Shown here one piece after another: positions 15,848 through 23,737 of a DNA stretch of 64,000 nt (positions are counted from its first letter, which is position 1; each line of letters opens with the position of its first letter). The notes beneath the pieces were generated by a model. The model saw only the letters and a list, made by a program, of their open reading frames with translations. It did no database searches and was not told the DNA's origin. The stretch is taken from contig NZ_JACHGJ010000004.1 in the NCBI RefSeq assembly GCF_014207565.1, forward strand, positions 248,001 through 312,000, in the 5' to 3' direction. Source of the stretch: Spirochaeta isovalerica. GTDB lineage: Bacteria > Spirochaetota > Spirochaetia > DSM-2461. A program made the translations under genes and the position numbers.

Positions 15848-16761
15848 GACTTGTGACCTCCTCTTGGATGGTACTGATCAAGAATGTTCCGCAGGGCCTC
15901 AGTGTCCACTTTCGTGTAAACTCCTGTCGTACTTAATCGGCGGTGCCCCAGAAACTTCTGGATCTTCCGGATGTCGCAACCTGCTTTCAGCATGTGGTAG
16001 CCGAAGGAATGGCGGAAAATATGGGAAGTAACCTTCTCCCTTCCCATTTCCCTGCAGACCTCTTCCAGTACGCCGTTGAGCCATTTCTTCAGGTTGGTAG
16101 AAGCGCCAAAGAGAAGATTGCTTTCTTCTGCTCTCCACAAAACCCTGTCTCTAAATTCCTCTATGTAAACGGTCAGATTCTCTTTCACATAATCATTGAG
16201 GTAGGCAGTTCTCTCACTGTTTGTCTTAATGTCATGAACCAGAACGGTTCCACCAGAGAGATCGATGTCTTCCAGCCTGACCGCCGCCGCTTCGGATATC
16301 CTCATCCCCGTCGAATAGAGCAGTTCACACAATAGGTGGGCTTTGTAATACCTCTTGTAATCCCGAAGGTTCTTTCCTCTGGTAAAGTCGGCAAGAAACA
16401 TAAGAAGTTCATCCATTTCCTTCTCGTCGGGAATGTTTCCCGGCAACTTGGAAGGAGCCTTGATCCGTTCGATCAGCCGGAAGGGATTAACCGAAACCAG
16501 CCTTCTTTTTTTCATGTAGTCCCAGAATGCAGAAAGAGGACCGATAATGCTTAAGATAGAGGCATGGGAATATCGATTCTCCTGTCCAGTCATCCAGCTT
16601 TGAAAGTTCTGGGCTTCCCGGTAGTCCAGGGACAGGAAGTCTGAACCGTTAAGATACTCGGTGAGGATGTTGAAGGAGTGGCGGAAGCCTTTGGTCTTCT
16701 TGCCGGAGGCCAATAGATGGGAATAATAAGCTTTAACAAGGTTTTTATCTTCTTTTTTCAT
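15844..16761 (-). CDS. Tyrosine recombinase 1 of element copy 1
   Basis: A 305-aa Xer-like integrase. Catalytic residues are R154 in STGMRISEAA, K179 in HDIKTNSERT, H247 and R250 in SHIFRHSFGYH, H273 in FLGHRRLSTTG and Y282 in VYTKVDTE. It is not a close paralogue of its partner. This suggests a heteromeric recombinase like XerC-XerD, each protein serving one arm of an asymmetric site. The upstream gap holds the iteron cluster, which may control the pair or serve replication. Confidence 0.9.
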   Translation of the reverse strand: MKKEDKNLVKAYYSHLLASGKKTKGFRHSFNILTEYLNGSDFLSLDYREAQNFQSWMTGQENRYSHASILSIIGPLSAFWDYMKKRRLVSVNPFRLIERIKAPSKLPGNIPDEKEMDELLMFLADFTRGKNLRDYKRYYKAHLLCELLYSTGMRISEAAAVRLEDIDLSGGTVLVHDIKTNSERTAYLNDYVKENLTVYIEEFRDRVLWRAEESNLLFGASTNLKKWLNGVLEEVCREMGREKVTSHIFRHSFGYHMLKAGCDIRKIQKFLGHRRLSTTGVYTKVDTEALRNILDQYHPRGGHKS

Positions 16762-16782
16762 ACCCTCTCTCCCTGAAAATCA

Positions 16783-16944
16783 CGACCCACTCAATCCTGA
16801 AAAAGTCAAATCATTGCCAGCTAAGGACTTATGAAAACAAAAGTGGGTCATATGGTTTTGACCCACTTGACCCACTTTTATGTAACTATCGGGATAGTAA
16901 GGATTTAAGACTTCTAATCGATTCTGACCCACTTTGAACCACTT
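16783..16944. repeat. Iteron cluster TGACCCACTT (origin or operator candidate)
   Basis: Copies of TGACCCACTT at 16859-16868, 16868-16877 (overlapping by one base) and 16925-16934, a one-mismatch copy at 16935-16944, a two-mismatch copy at 16783-16792, and an inverted copy at 16841-16850. They fill the gap between the primase-helicase stop and the recombinase start. Clustered direct repeats with one inversion are typical of plasmid replication origins and of operators for element-encoded regulators. Confidence 0.6.
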
Positions 16945-16948
16945 ACCT

Positions 16949-19603
16949 TTACGATTTAAGTAACTTACTCATATCCAGAAGTTCGATAGACTCATCAGCC
17001 ACCAATCGGTAGGCATTCCGGCTTCCTCGGGTTCGGCTTCCGGTGCAGATCAGATATTCAAAATCACAGAGAGTTTTTACATTCCTCTTCACAAACATCT
17101 GATTGAGTCCTGTCAGCTCTCGGAGTTCTCTCTGAGTGACAGAGACCTCTTTAGGAAGAAGATTCTCTTCCTTTGCCTTGTCCCGAATAACCCGCCGGAT
17201 CTCCCCGTAGAGAGTGATGGCGGACTTGGGAAAGTTGGTCAGTGTGGCCGGAAGGATCTCTTTGATAATACGGGCGGCAATCTCAAGATCGGTTTCGTCA
17301 CACTCGATGTACTTCACTCCGTTTTCTTCCTTTTCTTCCTTCTGGTACTGGCGCAGGAAAGCAACGGAAGCTATCAAGTCCATAAACCTGTCGTGGTCTC
17401 TTCTGGACCGCATCAGAGTATCGGGAAAGTTGATCTTCTCGGCCAGCGGATTGATGATAAAGACCTTTTTCAGAAGCCTCTGCGCTGCGTGATGAGCTTT
17501 GATGATCCGGGGGATCTCATCCCGCTTCACCTGCAGACGGTCGGTAGAATACTTTTTCTTCTGTGAGGCGTGGATCCGCCGTGTCTGATCGGTCGATTCA
17601 TCGGTGTTAACGACAAAGCTACGGGAAGTGTTCTCGGCGTTCAGATCGTAATCGGTAGAACTCATCACGGCGGAGACAATAACCTCTTTTCTCACCAGCT
17701 TACTGGTCATCTGACCGGTTTTCTCATCCTTGGAAGTCACAAGCCGGCTCAGTTCATGAGATGACAGCATTTCCCTTATCTGGTGCTCCACAACTTCCGA
17801 GTGAACCGCTTCCCCCATAACCAGAAACTTGTGTTTCAATCCCCCCTCCGGCAGATAGTTGAGAGCCTGATCCGAAAGGCTGGTCATTGATACCACGTCC
17901 TCCGGCGGGATCAGCTTTTTCACCGTGTCGATAAGATAGGATTTACCGGCGGCTGACTCAGACATAACAATCACAGAGATAGGATCATCAAGTTTTCGGG
18001 AGGAAGCGGCTAAATAGATAAGGATTTTGTTGATCTCTTCGCCTACGTATCCGAGAAGTTCCGTGTCCTGGACAATCCGGTCGAACAAGTCGGCAGAAGT
18101 AAGGAATTCCATTCCCATTTCAACTTCCTGTTCGGTCAGTTCGATCTCTCTGTCTTCGTCTCCCGCCAGTGCTTTGTCCCTCTCCTCTTCCAGATACTCG
18201 ACCATGCGGATCAGGTCCTTCTCAATCCTCTTTGATTCCACATCAAAAAGGCGGGAGAGTTGTAGAGAGAAACCGGTACGGGATCGAGCGGAATAGAGAT
18301 CACAATTGTCGATAAAACTCTGTTCATTCCTCTCAGCTCTGACGTTTACCTTCAGGTTGCTGACAAACAGTTCTTTGACTCCTAGGAGCCGATAAGTAAT
18401 GTCAGAGGCAGAGATCAGATACTTCCCTTTGTCCTTCTTCACCGAGAAGTCAGGGCTCTTCCCTTTGGGATAGATAACCTCCGCAGAATCCAGGAGTGGT
18501 TTAATATCTTCTTTTCTTCCATTTAAGGTGAGAAGCTCATTCCAGTCTTTGCAATGAGAGGGATAGACCAATTTAACAGGAATCTCCTCTTCAAGGAGAC
18601 GCTGACCTAGCTTCTCAGCAGCCGTACTACCGGCAGCGTCATTGTCAAAAGCGATTGTTGCCAGTTTCACTCTCTCATCCTCCAACAGAGAAAGGTGATC
18701 GTCAGTAAAACCGTTGGTTCCATAGCAGGGAATGACATTCTCTACACCCATCTGGATGAGGGATAGAGCATCGATGACAGATTCAGTGAGGATTATCTCT
18801 CCTCTGTAAACAGAAGCGGCTTTCCGGTTCAAAAGACCGTGGTGCGGACCTTTGAGGTAGAGGTGTTTAATCTTGGTCGATTCTTTGATCTTCCGGCCAT
18901 AGAGGCTGACAACCTTACCAGTAGAATCGAGGAGAGGGAAAACAACACAATCTTTGAAAGTCTCGTATCCCTTTTCGTTGAACACACCGATTTCTTTAAG
19001 AGCTTTCTTCTGTCCGGAGCTGACAAGATCTTTCAGTTTCCCATTGGAGTATCCGACAGAGAACCGGGAAAGAACCTTCAGTCCTATCCCTCTGGATTTA
19101 AAGTAGTCCATAGCTTCCCGGGAAGAGGAAAGAGACCGCTGGTAGAACTCCATGACTCTTTCCAGATCGACACTGTCAAAAGCACTCTCGTTTTCTACAC
19201 TACCGCCCTCCGGTTGGTGAGACTCTGAAGGTACCGGCTCTGCCGGAACCTCCAAAGTCTTGGGAAAGGGAACAATAGAACCGTCAAATTCTTTCAGGTA
19301 CTTCAAGGATTCCTTGAAATCAATCCCTTCCATCTTCTGAACCAGGTCGAAAATATCACCGGATTCACCACAGCCGAAACAGTTGTACAGTCCTTTCCCT
19401 TGATCGATAGACAGACTGGGAGTATCGTCGTCATGCCAGGGACATTTAGCCATATGAGAACGGCCTTTCTTCTCATAGCTCACACCGAAGGATGAGAAAA
19501 GGGACAAAATATCGACCCTTTTCTTGATCTCATCCTTCTCGAACTCATCGAGAAAGCCCGATACTTTCAGGGTTTTCACCCCGCCTAATCGGTCTGAGCT
19601 CAT
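16949..19603 (-). CDS. Primase-helicase replication protein of element copy 1
   Basis: An 884-aa protein. The CHC2 zinc finger uses C54, H57, C75 and C78 (AKCPWHDDDTPSLSI and NCFGCGESGD). The TOPRIM catalytic domain carries E274 in ILTESVIDAL and D320/D322 in IAFDNDAAGS. A C-terminal ATPase has Walker A SESAAGKS at 548-555, and a winged-helix-like end covers 820-884. It would prime and unwind element DNA, so the element probably replicates autonomously when excised. Its start overlaps the ParA stop by 4 bases (19600-19603), so they form one transcription unit. This architecture is known from replication modules of plasmids and phage satellites. Confidence 0.85.
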   Translation of the reverse strand: MSSDRLGGVKTLKVSGFLDEFEKDEIKKRVDILSLFSSFGVSYEKKGRSHMAKCPWHDDDTPSLSIDQGKGLYNCFGCGESGDIFDLVQKMEGIDFKESLKYLKEFDGSIVPFPKTLEVPAEPVPSESHQPEGGSVENESAFDSVDLERVMEFYQRSLSSSREAMDYFKSRGIGLKVLSRFSVGYSNGKLKDLVSSGQKKALKEIGVFNEKGYETFKDCVVFPLLDSTGKVVSLYGRKIKESTKIKHLYLKGPHHGLLNRKAASVYRGEIILTESVIDALSLIQMGVENVIPCYGTNGFTDDHLSLLEDERVKLATIAFDNDAAGSTAAEKLGQRLLEEEIPVKLVYPSHCKDWNELLTLNGRKEDIKPLLDSAEVIYPKGKSPDFSVKKDKGKYLISASDITYRLLGVKELFVSNLKVNVRAERNEQSFIDNCDLYSARSRTGFSLQLSRLFDVESKRIEKDLIRMVEYLEEERDKALAGDEDREIELTEQEVEMGMEFLTSADLFDRIVQDTELLGYVGEEINKILIYLAASSRKLDDPISVIVMSESAAGKSYLIDTVKKLIPPEDVVSMTSLSDQALNYLPEGGLKHKFLVMGEAVHSEVVEHQIREMLSSHELSRLVTSKDEKTGQMTSKLVRKEVIVSAVMSSTDYDLNAENTSRSFVVNTDESTDQTRRIHASQKKKYSTDRLQVKRDEIPRIIKAHHAAQRLLKKVFIINPLAEKINFPDTLMRSRRDHDRFMDLIASVAFLRQYQKEEKEENGVKYIECDETDLEIAARIIKEILPATLTNFPKSAITLYGEIRRVIRDKAKEENLLPKEVSVTQRELRELTGLNQMFVKRNVKTLCDFEYLICTGSRTRGSRNAYRLVADESIELLDMSKLLKS

Positions 19604-20364
19604 ACAATTCCGGCCTCCACGCCGAGACGGGAGAGGATTTCATCGCCTAGGGCTGAAACCTCAGAGCGGATCTTCACTTCCTTTCCGGGAAGGTTGACCA
19701 CGCCGTCTTTCAGAGCGATAGCCTCTTCAATCTTGATGCTCTTGGAGATAACTGTGTCAAAGACTGTTCCTCCAAAAGCTCCCTCTATCTCTTCTCTGAT
19801 CTGTCTTGTGATGATGGGAATGGGATTGAACTCATTGATAATAACGCCGAGGATTGAGAGATCGGGGTTCAGGTTCTTTTTAACCTTGCTCACGGCGTTC
19901 ATAAGGTCGTTGGTTCCCTGCATGGAATAGAGAGAAGGCTTCATGGGAAGAATCAGGTGATCAGCTGCAGAAAGAGCGTTGAGTGTCAGAATGTTCAATG
20001 ATGGCGGAGTGTCGAAGAGGATGAAGTCAAAACCTTCAAACTCTTCTGCAGATAATAAATCCTGTACTCTGGAATAAGCATCTACTTCTCCGAGGTACCG
20101 TTTTTCAAGTAATGAGAGTCGGAAGTCTCCGGCGAGAAGGAAAAGATTGTCGGCGATACTCTGAGTTGAGATAATGCCGTCCTCAAGGGCTTCAAAGAGT
20201 CCCTTGATCTCTTCATCTGAGAGGCTCTTGGTAAGGTTGCCTTGAGGATCACAATCTATGAACAGAGTTCTGTAGCCTCTGGAAGCCAGGTAAAAACCAC
20301 ATTCTCTACAGGTGGTACTTTTACCGACGCCGCCTTTCTGGTTGGTGAATATAATCTTTTTCAT
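19600..20364 (-). CDS. parA: ParA-family partition ATPase of element copy 1
   Basis: A 254-aa ParA/Soj protein with deviant Walker A KGGVGKSTTC at residues 10-19 and Walker B LFDTPPSLNILTL near residue 120. Partition ATPases of this type distribute plasmids over the nucleoid. No ParB gene is recognisable. One of the two small genes just upstream, both translationally coupled to parA, may act as the partner or centromere-binding protein. The gene supports a plasmid-like stage in the element's life. Confidence 0.9.
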   Translation of the reverse strand: MKKIIFTNQKGGVGKSTTCRECGFYLASRGYRTLFIDCDPQGNLTKSLSDEEIKGLFEALEDGIISTQSIADNLFLLAGDFRLSLLEKRYLGEVDAYSRVQDLLSAEEFEGFDFILFDTPPSLNILTLNALSAADHLILPMKPSLYSMQGTNDLMNAVSKVKKNLNPDLSILGVIINEFNPIPIITRQIREEIEGAFGGTVFDTVISKSIKIEEAIALKDGVVNLPGKEVKIRSEVSALGDEILSRLGVEAGIV

Positions 20365-20612
20365 AAGGCAGTCTCCTGATCTTTCCAGATCTGGTTACTG
20401 ATGGCTTCCATCGTCTTCGGTATCATGGAGACAGGCATGATACTGCCGATCAGGAAGTTCTTGTGATCCAGTTCGACCATTTCACCTTCTAAAGTGATAA
20501 ACAGTTCAGTAACGTCGTAGGCTCCAGGCTTTGCCTCCACGGCAGTGATCCGGTTGCCCATTTCCAACAGGTAAGTGATTTCAATAAGATTTGAGGTGCT
20601 AAGTGTTTTCAT
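20361..20612 (-). CDS. Small DUF5659-like protein 2 of element copy 1
   Basis: An 83-aa soluble protein. The segment LSTSNLIEITYLLEMGNRIT resembles the start of its neighbour (QTFDLYEASYYLSRNCQIVT), so the two are paralogues. The pattern resembles the small DUF5659 family found on mobile elements, though I cannot confirm that assignment. It overlaps parA and the preceding gene by 4 bases each. Function is unknown; a role with ParA in partition or copy control is an inference from coupling. Confidence 0.6.
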   Translation of the reverse strand: MKTLSTSNLIEITYLLEMGNRITAVEAKPGAYDVTELFITLEGEMVELDHKNFLIGSIMPVSMIPKTMEAISNQIWKDQETAL

Positions 20613-20899
20613 AGCGGACCTCCCGCTACCCTCTGGTGTTTCATCTGCAGCTTGTACTTCCGCTTGGCATCCCCCACCAACTTGTGAAGCTGGGCGTAGG
20701 TTCGACGGAAATCAAAGAGTTTGATTTGTGCTTCGCCTGAGAAATAGGCGGCCTGTAGAGTGTGGATAGCAACGCCGGAGATGGTCAGCCGGCAGTTTAC
20801 CTTGCCGTCGACATCGACGGCCTCGACTGTAACAATCTGACAGTTTCGACTGAGGTAGTACGATGCTTCGTACAGGTCAAAGGTCTGAATTTCCTGCAT
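20609..20899 (-). CDS. Small DUF5659-like protein 1 of element copy 1
   Basis: A 96-aa protein and the first gene of the ParA/primase operon. AAGGAG lies 6 bases before the ATG, a strong initiation site. The C-terminal 30 residues are basic (RRTYAQLHKLVGDAKRKYKL), which would suit nucleic-acid binding. It is a paralogue of the next gene. Its untranslated leader is crossed by a small RNA gene on the other strand (20966-21046), so expression of the whole replication operon may be set here. Confidence 0.6.
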   Translation of the reverse strand: MQEIQTFDLYEASYYLSRNCQIVTVEAVDVDGKVNCRLTISGVAIHTLQAAYFSGEAQIKLFDFRRTYAQLHKLVGDAKRKYKLQMKHQRVAGGPL

Positions 20900-20930
20900 G
20901 GGAAACTCCTTATGGAGAGGAGAGACTTCT

Positions 20931-21046
20931 TTGACTGGAAATTGAAAATTGTGTAAAATGATTTAGTCATAGAGGGTTTTCTCCTCGTGATGTATGGGCC
21001 TTGTTTCGATCAGTTTGGCGACGGATAGGAAACAAGGCTTTTTTTA
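20931..21046 (+). ncRNA. Probable antisense small RNA of element copy 1 (about 80 nt)
   Basis: A complete transcription unit with no gene inside. -35 TTGACT is at 20931-20936, then a 17-base spacer and -10 TAAAAT at 20954-20959, giving a start near 20966. A terminator follows: 10-base perfect stem GCCTTGTTTC (20998-21007) with GAAACAAGGC (21029-21038), then seven T (21039-21045). The 21-base loop includes TTTGGCGA, which contains a YUNR-type U-turn sequence as in antisense RNA recognition loops. It is complementary to the leader of the opposite-strand operon for the small proteins, ParA and primase-helicase, as in plasmid copy-control RNAs. Confidence 0.65.
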
Positions 21047-21074
21047 TCCCCATCGACTCAGGGGTAGTAACCTT

Positions 21075-21163
21075 TATTCAGGTGTTTTTTTAAACAGTGT
21101 CAAGTAAAATATTTGAATCTTGAATGTACTTTAATGTTACGATATATTGCACACAGATGTCAA
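21075..21163. promoter_or_regulatory. Overlapping divergent promoters with repeated TGTCAAG boxes
   Basis: Plus strand: TTGAAT (21120-21125), 17 bases, TATATT (21143-21148), for the XRE gene. Minus strand: TTGACA (21163-21158), 18 bases, TAACAT (21139-21134), for the replication operon; a second TTGACA at 21103-21098 has only a poor -10 near 21075. The two minus -35 boxes lie in a direct repeat (ACAGTGTCAAGTAAAATATTT versus ACAGATGTCAAGCAGAACATT), probable binding sites of the XRE regulator. The two good promoters overlap, so they should exclude each other. Confidence 0.6.
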
Positions 21164-21540
21164 GCAGAACATTTCACCTGTATAATTTCCTTGTGAAAAA
21201 TACTTTTAACAACAACATGGCTCTATTCAGAAAAAGAAAAGGATTGTCTCAAAGAGAGTTGGCTCAGATTGTAGGAATTTCTCACAGAACCATAGCCTAC
21301 TATGAAGCAGAAACCAATAGTATTCCCCTCGACAAGTTGGAAAACATTGCAGAAGCATTAGGTGTACTTCCCGGAGACCTGGTCAATCCCGTCGATGAAA
21401 AGGTCAGAGAGAAAATTGAACTGGATCTAAAACTCGTGAAGAAATTACAACAGATAAAGCAGCTACCAGATAGGGATCAAAGAGCCATTTCCAATCACAT
21501 CAATGCTCTGATCGATAAAAATAGAGGAGCAAATGGGTAA
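21157..21540 (+). CDS. XRE-family regulator of element copy 1
   Basis: Helix-turn-helix repressor-like protein. The HTH is FRKRKGLSQRELAQIVGISH followed by RTIAYYEAETNSIPLDKLEN, and the C-terminal helix probably dimerises. The start is uncertain: the frame is open from 21124, but the -10 box at 21143-21148 puts the transcript start near 21155. I therefore take the ATG at 21157 (nearly leaderless); the ATG at 21217 would also keep the whole HTH. No clear ribosome binding site exists for any choice. It probably governs the divergent replication operon and thereby excision or maintenance. Confidence 0.8.
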   Translation: MSSRTFHLYNFLVKNTFNNNMALFRKRKGLSQRELAQIVGISHRTIAYYEAETNSIPLDKLENIAEALGVLPGDLVNPVDEKVREKIELDLKLVKKLQQIKQLPDRDQRAISNHINALIDKNRGANG

Positions 21541-22066
21541 GAAAGTAATTTTCGGCCTTAACAGTCCTGTGGATTTACTCGAGAAAGTAATATCTGAAAG
21601 GTCAGAAATTTCTACAGTATCTACTGACATTAGTAACCACTACATGGTTATCAATATCATCCTTTCAGTCAATCATCTCTTCGATTGGGCTCTCAAGTCT
21701 GAGGAATACTGTTTGGACAAGAAGAAAGCTATTGTGGTTGAGTTAAATCCCTATTCGGAAACTGAAAGAATCCCTTGGGATTTCAAGGAATTATACAGTC
21801 AAATTGTACCTCATCCACCAGTCAACAAAGATCAGAAGCTCATCCGGGAACTGAGCAACAACTTCAAGCATTTCAAGCAGGAGAAAATCAATACACGGTT
21901 TTCAAAGAAATATCTGTCGGTCGCCGGGAATATGGTGGCAGGCGGGGCTACAGCCTGCTGTGGCTACTATGAAGAATATGGTTTCTTTGTCGATGAAGGA
22001 TCATCAACAATCGATCTACTGGCTTCATTCGACCGAAGCATCTCCAATTGGCAGGCTGTCATCTAA
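21533..22066 (+). CDS. Unknown element protein, coupled to XRE regulator (copy 1)
   Basis: A 177-aa soluble protein, not recognised. Its ATG overlaps the end of the XRE gene by 8 bases, so both are made from one message. The sequence is rich in aromatic and charged residues (KSEEYCLDKKKAIVVELNPY, then ETERIPWDFKELYSQIVPHP) and has a small CC pair in GGATACCGYYEEYGF. There is no signal peptide or membrane segment. Being the only cargo-like gene with no family match, it could be an accessory defence or superinfection gene; that is a guess from position. It converges on the toxin gene at 22076. Confidence 0.6.
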   Translation: MGKKVIFGLNSPVDLLEKVISERSEISTVSTDISNHYMVINIILSVNHLFDWALKSEEYCLDKKKAIVVELNPYSETERIPWDFKELYSQIVPHPPVNKDQKLIRELSNNFKHFKQEKINTRFSKKYLSVAGNMVAGGATACCGYYEEYGFFVDEGSSTIDLLASFDRSISNWQAVI

Positions 22067-22075
22067 AAGGAAACT

Positions 22076-22447
22076 CTAATTTAACTCCGACAACTTCACC
22101 TTATCATACCCGCCACGCTTCTTGTCCTCCGGGTGCGGCTCGATCCCGATTATCGTAATATCCTTTTGATCCGGTCCATAAACCCAGAAGATCCGACCGG
22201 CGGAAGGAGTGTTGTTTTCAAGATACGATTCCCAAACCTTCATTCCATATCGGCGACTTAAATCTGAAATCTCATGAGAGGACAGCCCCGGGTGTCTGGG
22301 ATTCTGACTGAGAAAACCGAAAGCTTTCACCAGTTTCTTGAAGAGCTTCTGCTCTGTCTTGCTCAAACTCCCCTTATCCGCTTTTTTTGTGAGGTCATTC
22401 CAGAAGAGCTCCATCTCAGGAACCCCCATTCGTATGCTAAATGCCAT
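22076..22447 (-). CDS. RelE/ParE-like toxin of element copy 1
   Basis: A 123-aa basic protein with a helix-rich start (MELFWNDLTKKADKGSLSKT) and a C-terminal beta-sheet (SAGRIFWVYGPDQKDITIIG, then IEPHPEDKKRGGY), the layout of RelE/ParE superfamily toxins. It lies 5 bases after the gene of a probable antitoxin. Such toxins cut mRNA at the ribosome or poison gyrase; the sequence does not decide which. In this element it would kill cells that lose the unit and help keep the tandem array. Confidence 0.65.
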   Translation of the reverse strand: MAFSIRMGVPEMELFWNDLTKKADKGSLSKTEQKLFKKLVKAFGFLSQNPRHPGLSSHEISDLSRRYGMKVWESYLENNTPSAGRIFWVYGPDQKDITIIGIEPHPEDKKRGGYDKVKLSELN

Positions 22448-22452
22448 TCCTA

Positions 22453-22704
22453 TCAGTCTTCCAGGTATTTGGAAAAATCAATGGGCGCGGAGACTTTGCC
22501 CTTTTTCAGGTTCTCGACCGATTTGTCCATCATTTTCAGAGTGTTGGCGGAGATCAGGGTCGGATCGACGAGAACTCGGGGAATCATCTCGATTCGTCCG
22601 TCGTTAAACTCCATCACGTGATAGTAATCGTACTTGGCTCCACGGACTGTAAAGCGGTTCTTCGAGTCGATTTTTGTATCGTATTCTTTTAATACTGCAC
22701 TCAT
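22453..22704 (-). CDS. Antitoxin partner of element copy 1
   Basis: An 83-aa protein. The N-terminal part (KIDSKNRFTVRGAKYDYYHV and then MEFNDGRIEMIPRVLVDP) is a small beta fold like AbrB-type or ribbon-type antitoxins. The tail (ANTLKMMDKSVENLKKGKVS) is helical and charged, suited to covering a toxin. The start has GAGGT at good spacing and an 18-bp perfect palindrome 13 bases further upstream, typical of autoregulated toxin-antitoxin operons. Confidence 0.65.
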   Translation of the reverse strand: MSAVLKEYDTKIDSKNRFTVRGAKYDYYHVMEFNDGRIEMIPRVLVDPTLISANTLKMMDKSVENLKKGKVSAPIDFSKYLED

Positions 22705-22716
22705 ATTTACCTCAAC

Positions 22717-22734
22717 AAGTGGGATATCCCACTT
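22717..22734. promoter_or_regulatory. Perfect 18-bp palindrome, antitoxin operator (copy 1)
   Basis: AAGTGGGATATCCCACTT, fully self-complementary, 12 bases upstream of the antitoxin start codon. Its position over or just after the promoter suits repression by the antitoxin or the toxin-antitoxin complex. Confidence 0.75.
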
Positions 22735-22740
22735 ACAAGA

Positions 22741-23296
22741 TACAGCGGAAAAGAGAGAAATACAAGGTTTCTAATAGAATGTTGGGGGAAAAACACAGGC
22801 TGACCGCTGCTGGCCTATCCCCGTGAGGAAGTTCCGTTCCGGCCGTCCGTCACCGACAGAACAGCGGTTATAGTCAGCTAATCGCCATCCTGGCGGCAGC
22901 CGATAATCGAGGTTCTGTCGACTTCATCACTAAGAGTGAGAGATTTTCACAATCCATTCACGTGATAAAATCCCGTTTGAAACGCCGACAGAGCAGGGAA
23001 AAGATCCTCAGAATGAGGTTTTTTTACCAGGGCTGTCGGCGGATATAAAAGGTGAGGGTTTCGAAGAATCCCGGTGCTGTTGTAACAAATAACCGTTTTA
23101 CAAAATATGCTGACAGTCTGCTAATTCTTCAATCTCAGAATCAACTGACCGCACCTGAACCACGCGCAGGTAGGCAGAATCTCCGTTATCGGGTGAGCGT
23201 CAGCGAACGGACCGCCGACAAGGACGTCGGCTGACGATAACGTAAATTCTGTCGAAGACCGGAGCCATGATGGCGGAGGGATGGACCTGCCGAGTT
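22741..23296. repeat. Structured intergenic region behind immunity gene A (copy 1)
   Basis: 556 bases without a supported gene. It holds the three conserved segments also seen behind immunity gene C, a 9-base inverted repeat CGCCGACAG (22983-22991) with CTGTCGGCG (23033-23041), and a terminator-like CCTC-loop-GAGG followed by seven T near 23005-23027. Several CCGACAGA/TTCTGTCG half sites are present, among them those near 22853, 22914 and 23247. A further inverted pair GCCGAC/GTCGGC lies near 23213-23231. This may be a terminator region combined with a recombination or protein-binding site. Confidence 0.55.
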
Positions 23297-23737
23297 TTAT
23301 TTGCTATCCTCAATAGTGCTTTCAATATATTTATTAAAATCCACATATGGATTTTCCATATCTTTCATTGAACTCCCTTTTACTCGAGTAAACGGATTAG
23401 CATTCATGTCCTCTTTAAAATTCCAGTTTTGATATAACGACATATCATCAATAATCTCAAGATAATAGACATCCTCTCCGGTATCAATGACTAAATATCC
23501 TTCATCATCAATAGAACCGGATGTAGCAAAATCAAACTGATGCTCGTTGAATGGATCTACAAAAATGACAAAATACTCATCGTCGTTAACCTTCTCTATT
23601 CCGAGAAATGAATCCATCTTTACATCTCTTGTATTATGACAACGCCAGATCCCTTCAAAAAGATCGGAACTATAAATATTGATGCTACATGAGATCAATA
23701 ATAAGACTACTAGAAATCTGTTCTGAAGTTTCGCCAA
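23297..23737 (-). CDS. Secreted candidate immunity protein A (copy 1)
   Basis: A 146-aa protein with an N-terminal signal (MAKLQNRFLVVLLLISCSIN; LISC could be a lipobox), so it acts outside the cytoplasm. The start is TTG at 23737, fixed by GGAGG at 23744-23748. It overlaps the tip A stop by 28 bases, so toxin and immunity are translationally coupled. The mature part is acidic and beta-rich (DDEYFVIFVDPFNEHQFDFA); no family is recognised. Export matches the predicted periplasmic target of an M23 peptidase tip. Confidence 0.7.
   Translation of the reverse strand: MAKLQNRFLVVLLLISCSINIYSSDLFEGIWRCHNTRDVKMDSFLGIEKVNDDEYFVIFVDPFNEHQFDFATSGSIDDEGYLVIDTGEDVYYLEIIDDMSLYQNWNFKEDMNANPFTRVKGSSMKDMENPYVDFNKYIESTIEDSK

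Noticed and set aside
16783..16944. Repeat cluster read as a CRISPR array
   Set aside because: Repeats are only 10 bp, irregularly spaced, partly overlapping and one is inverted; no cas genes are nearby.
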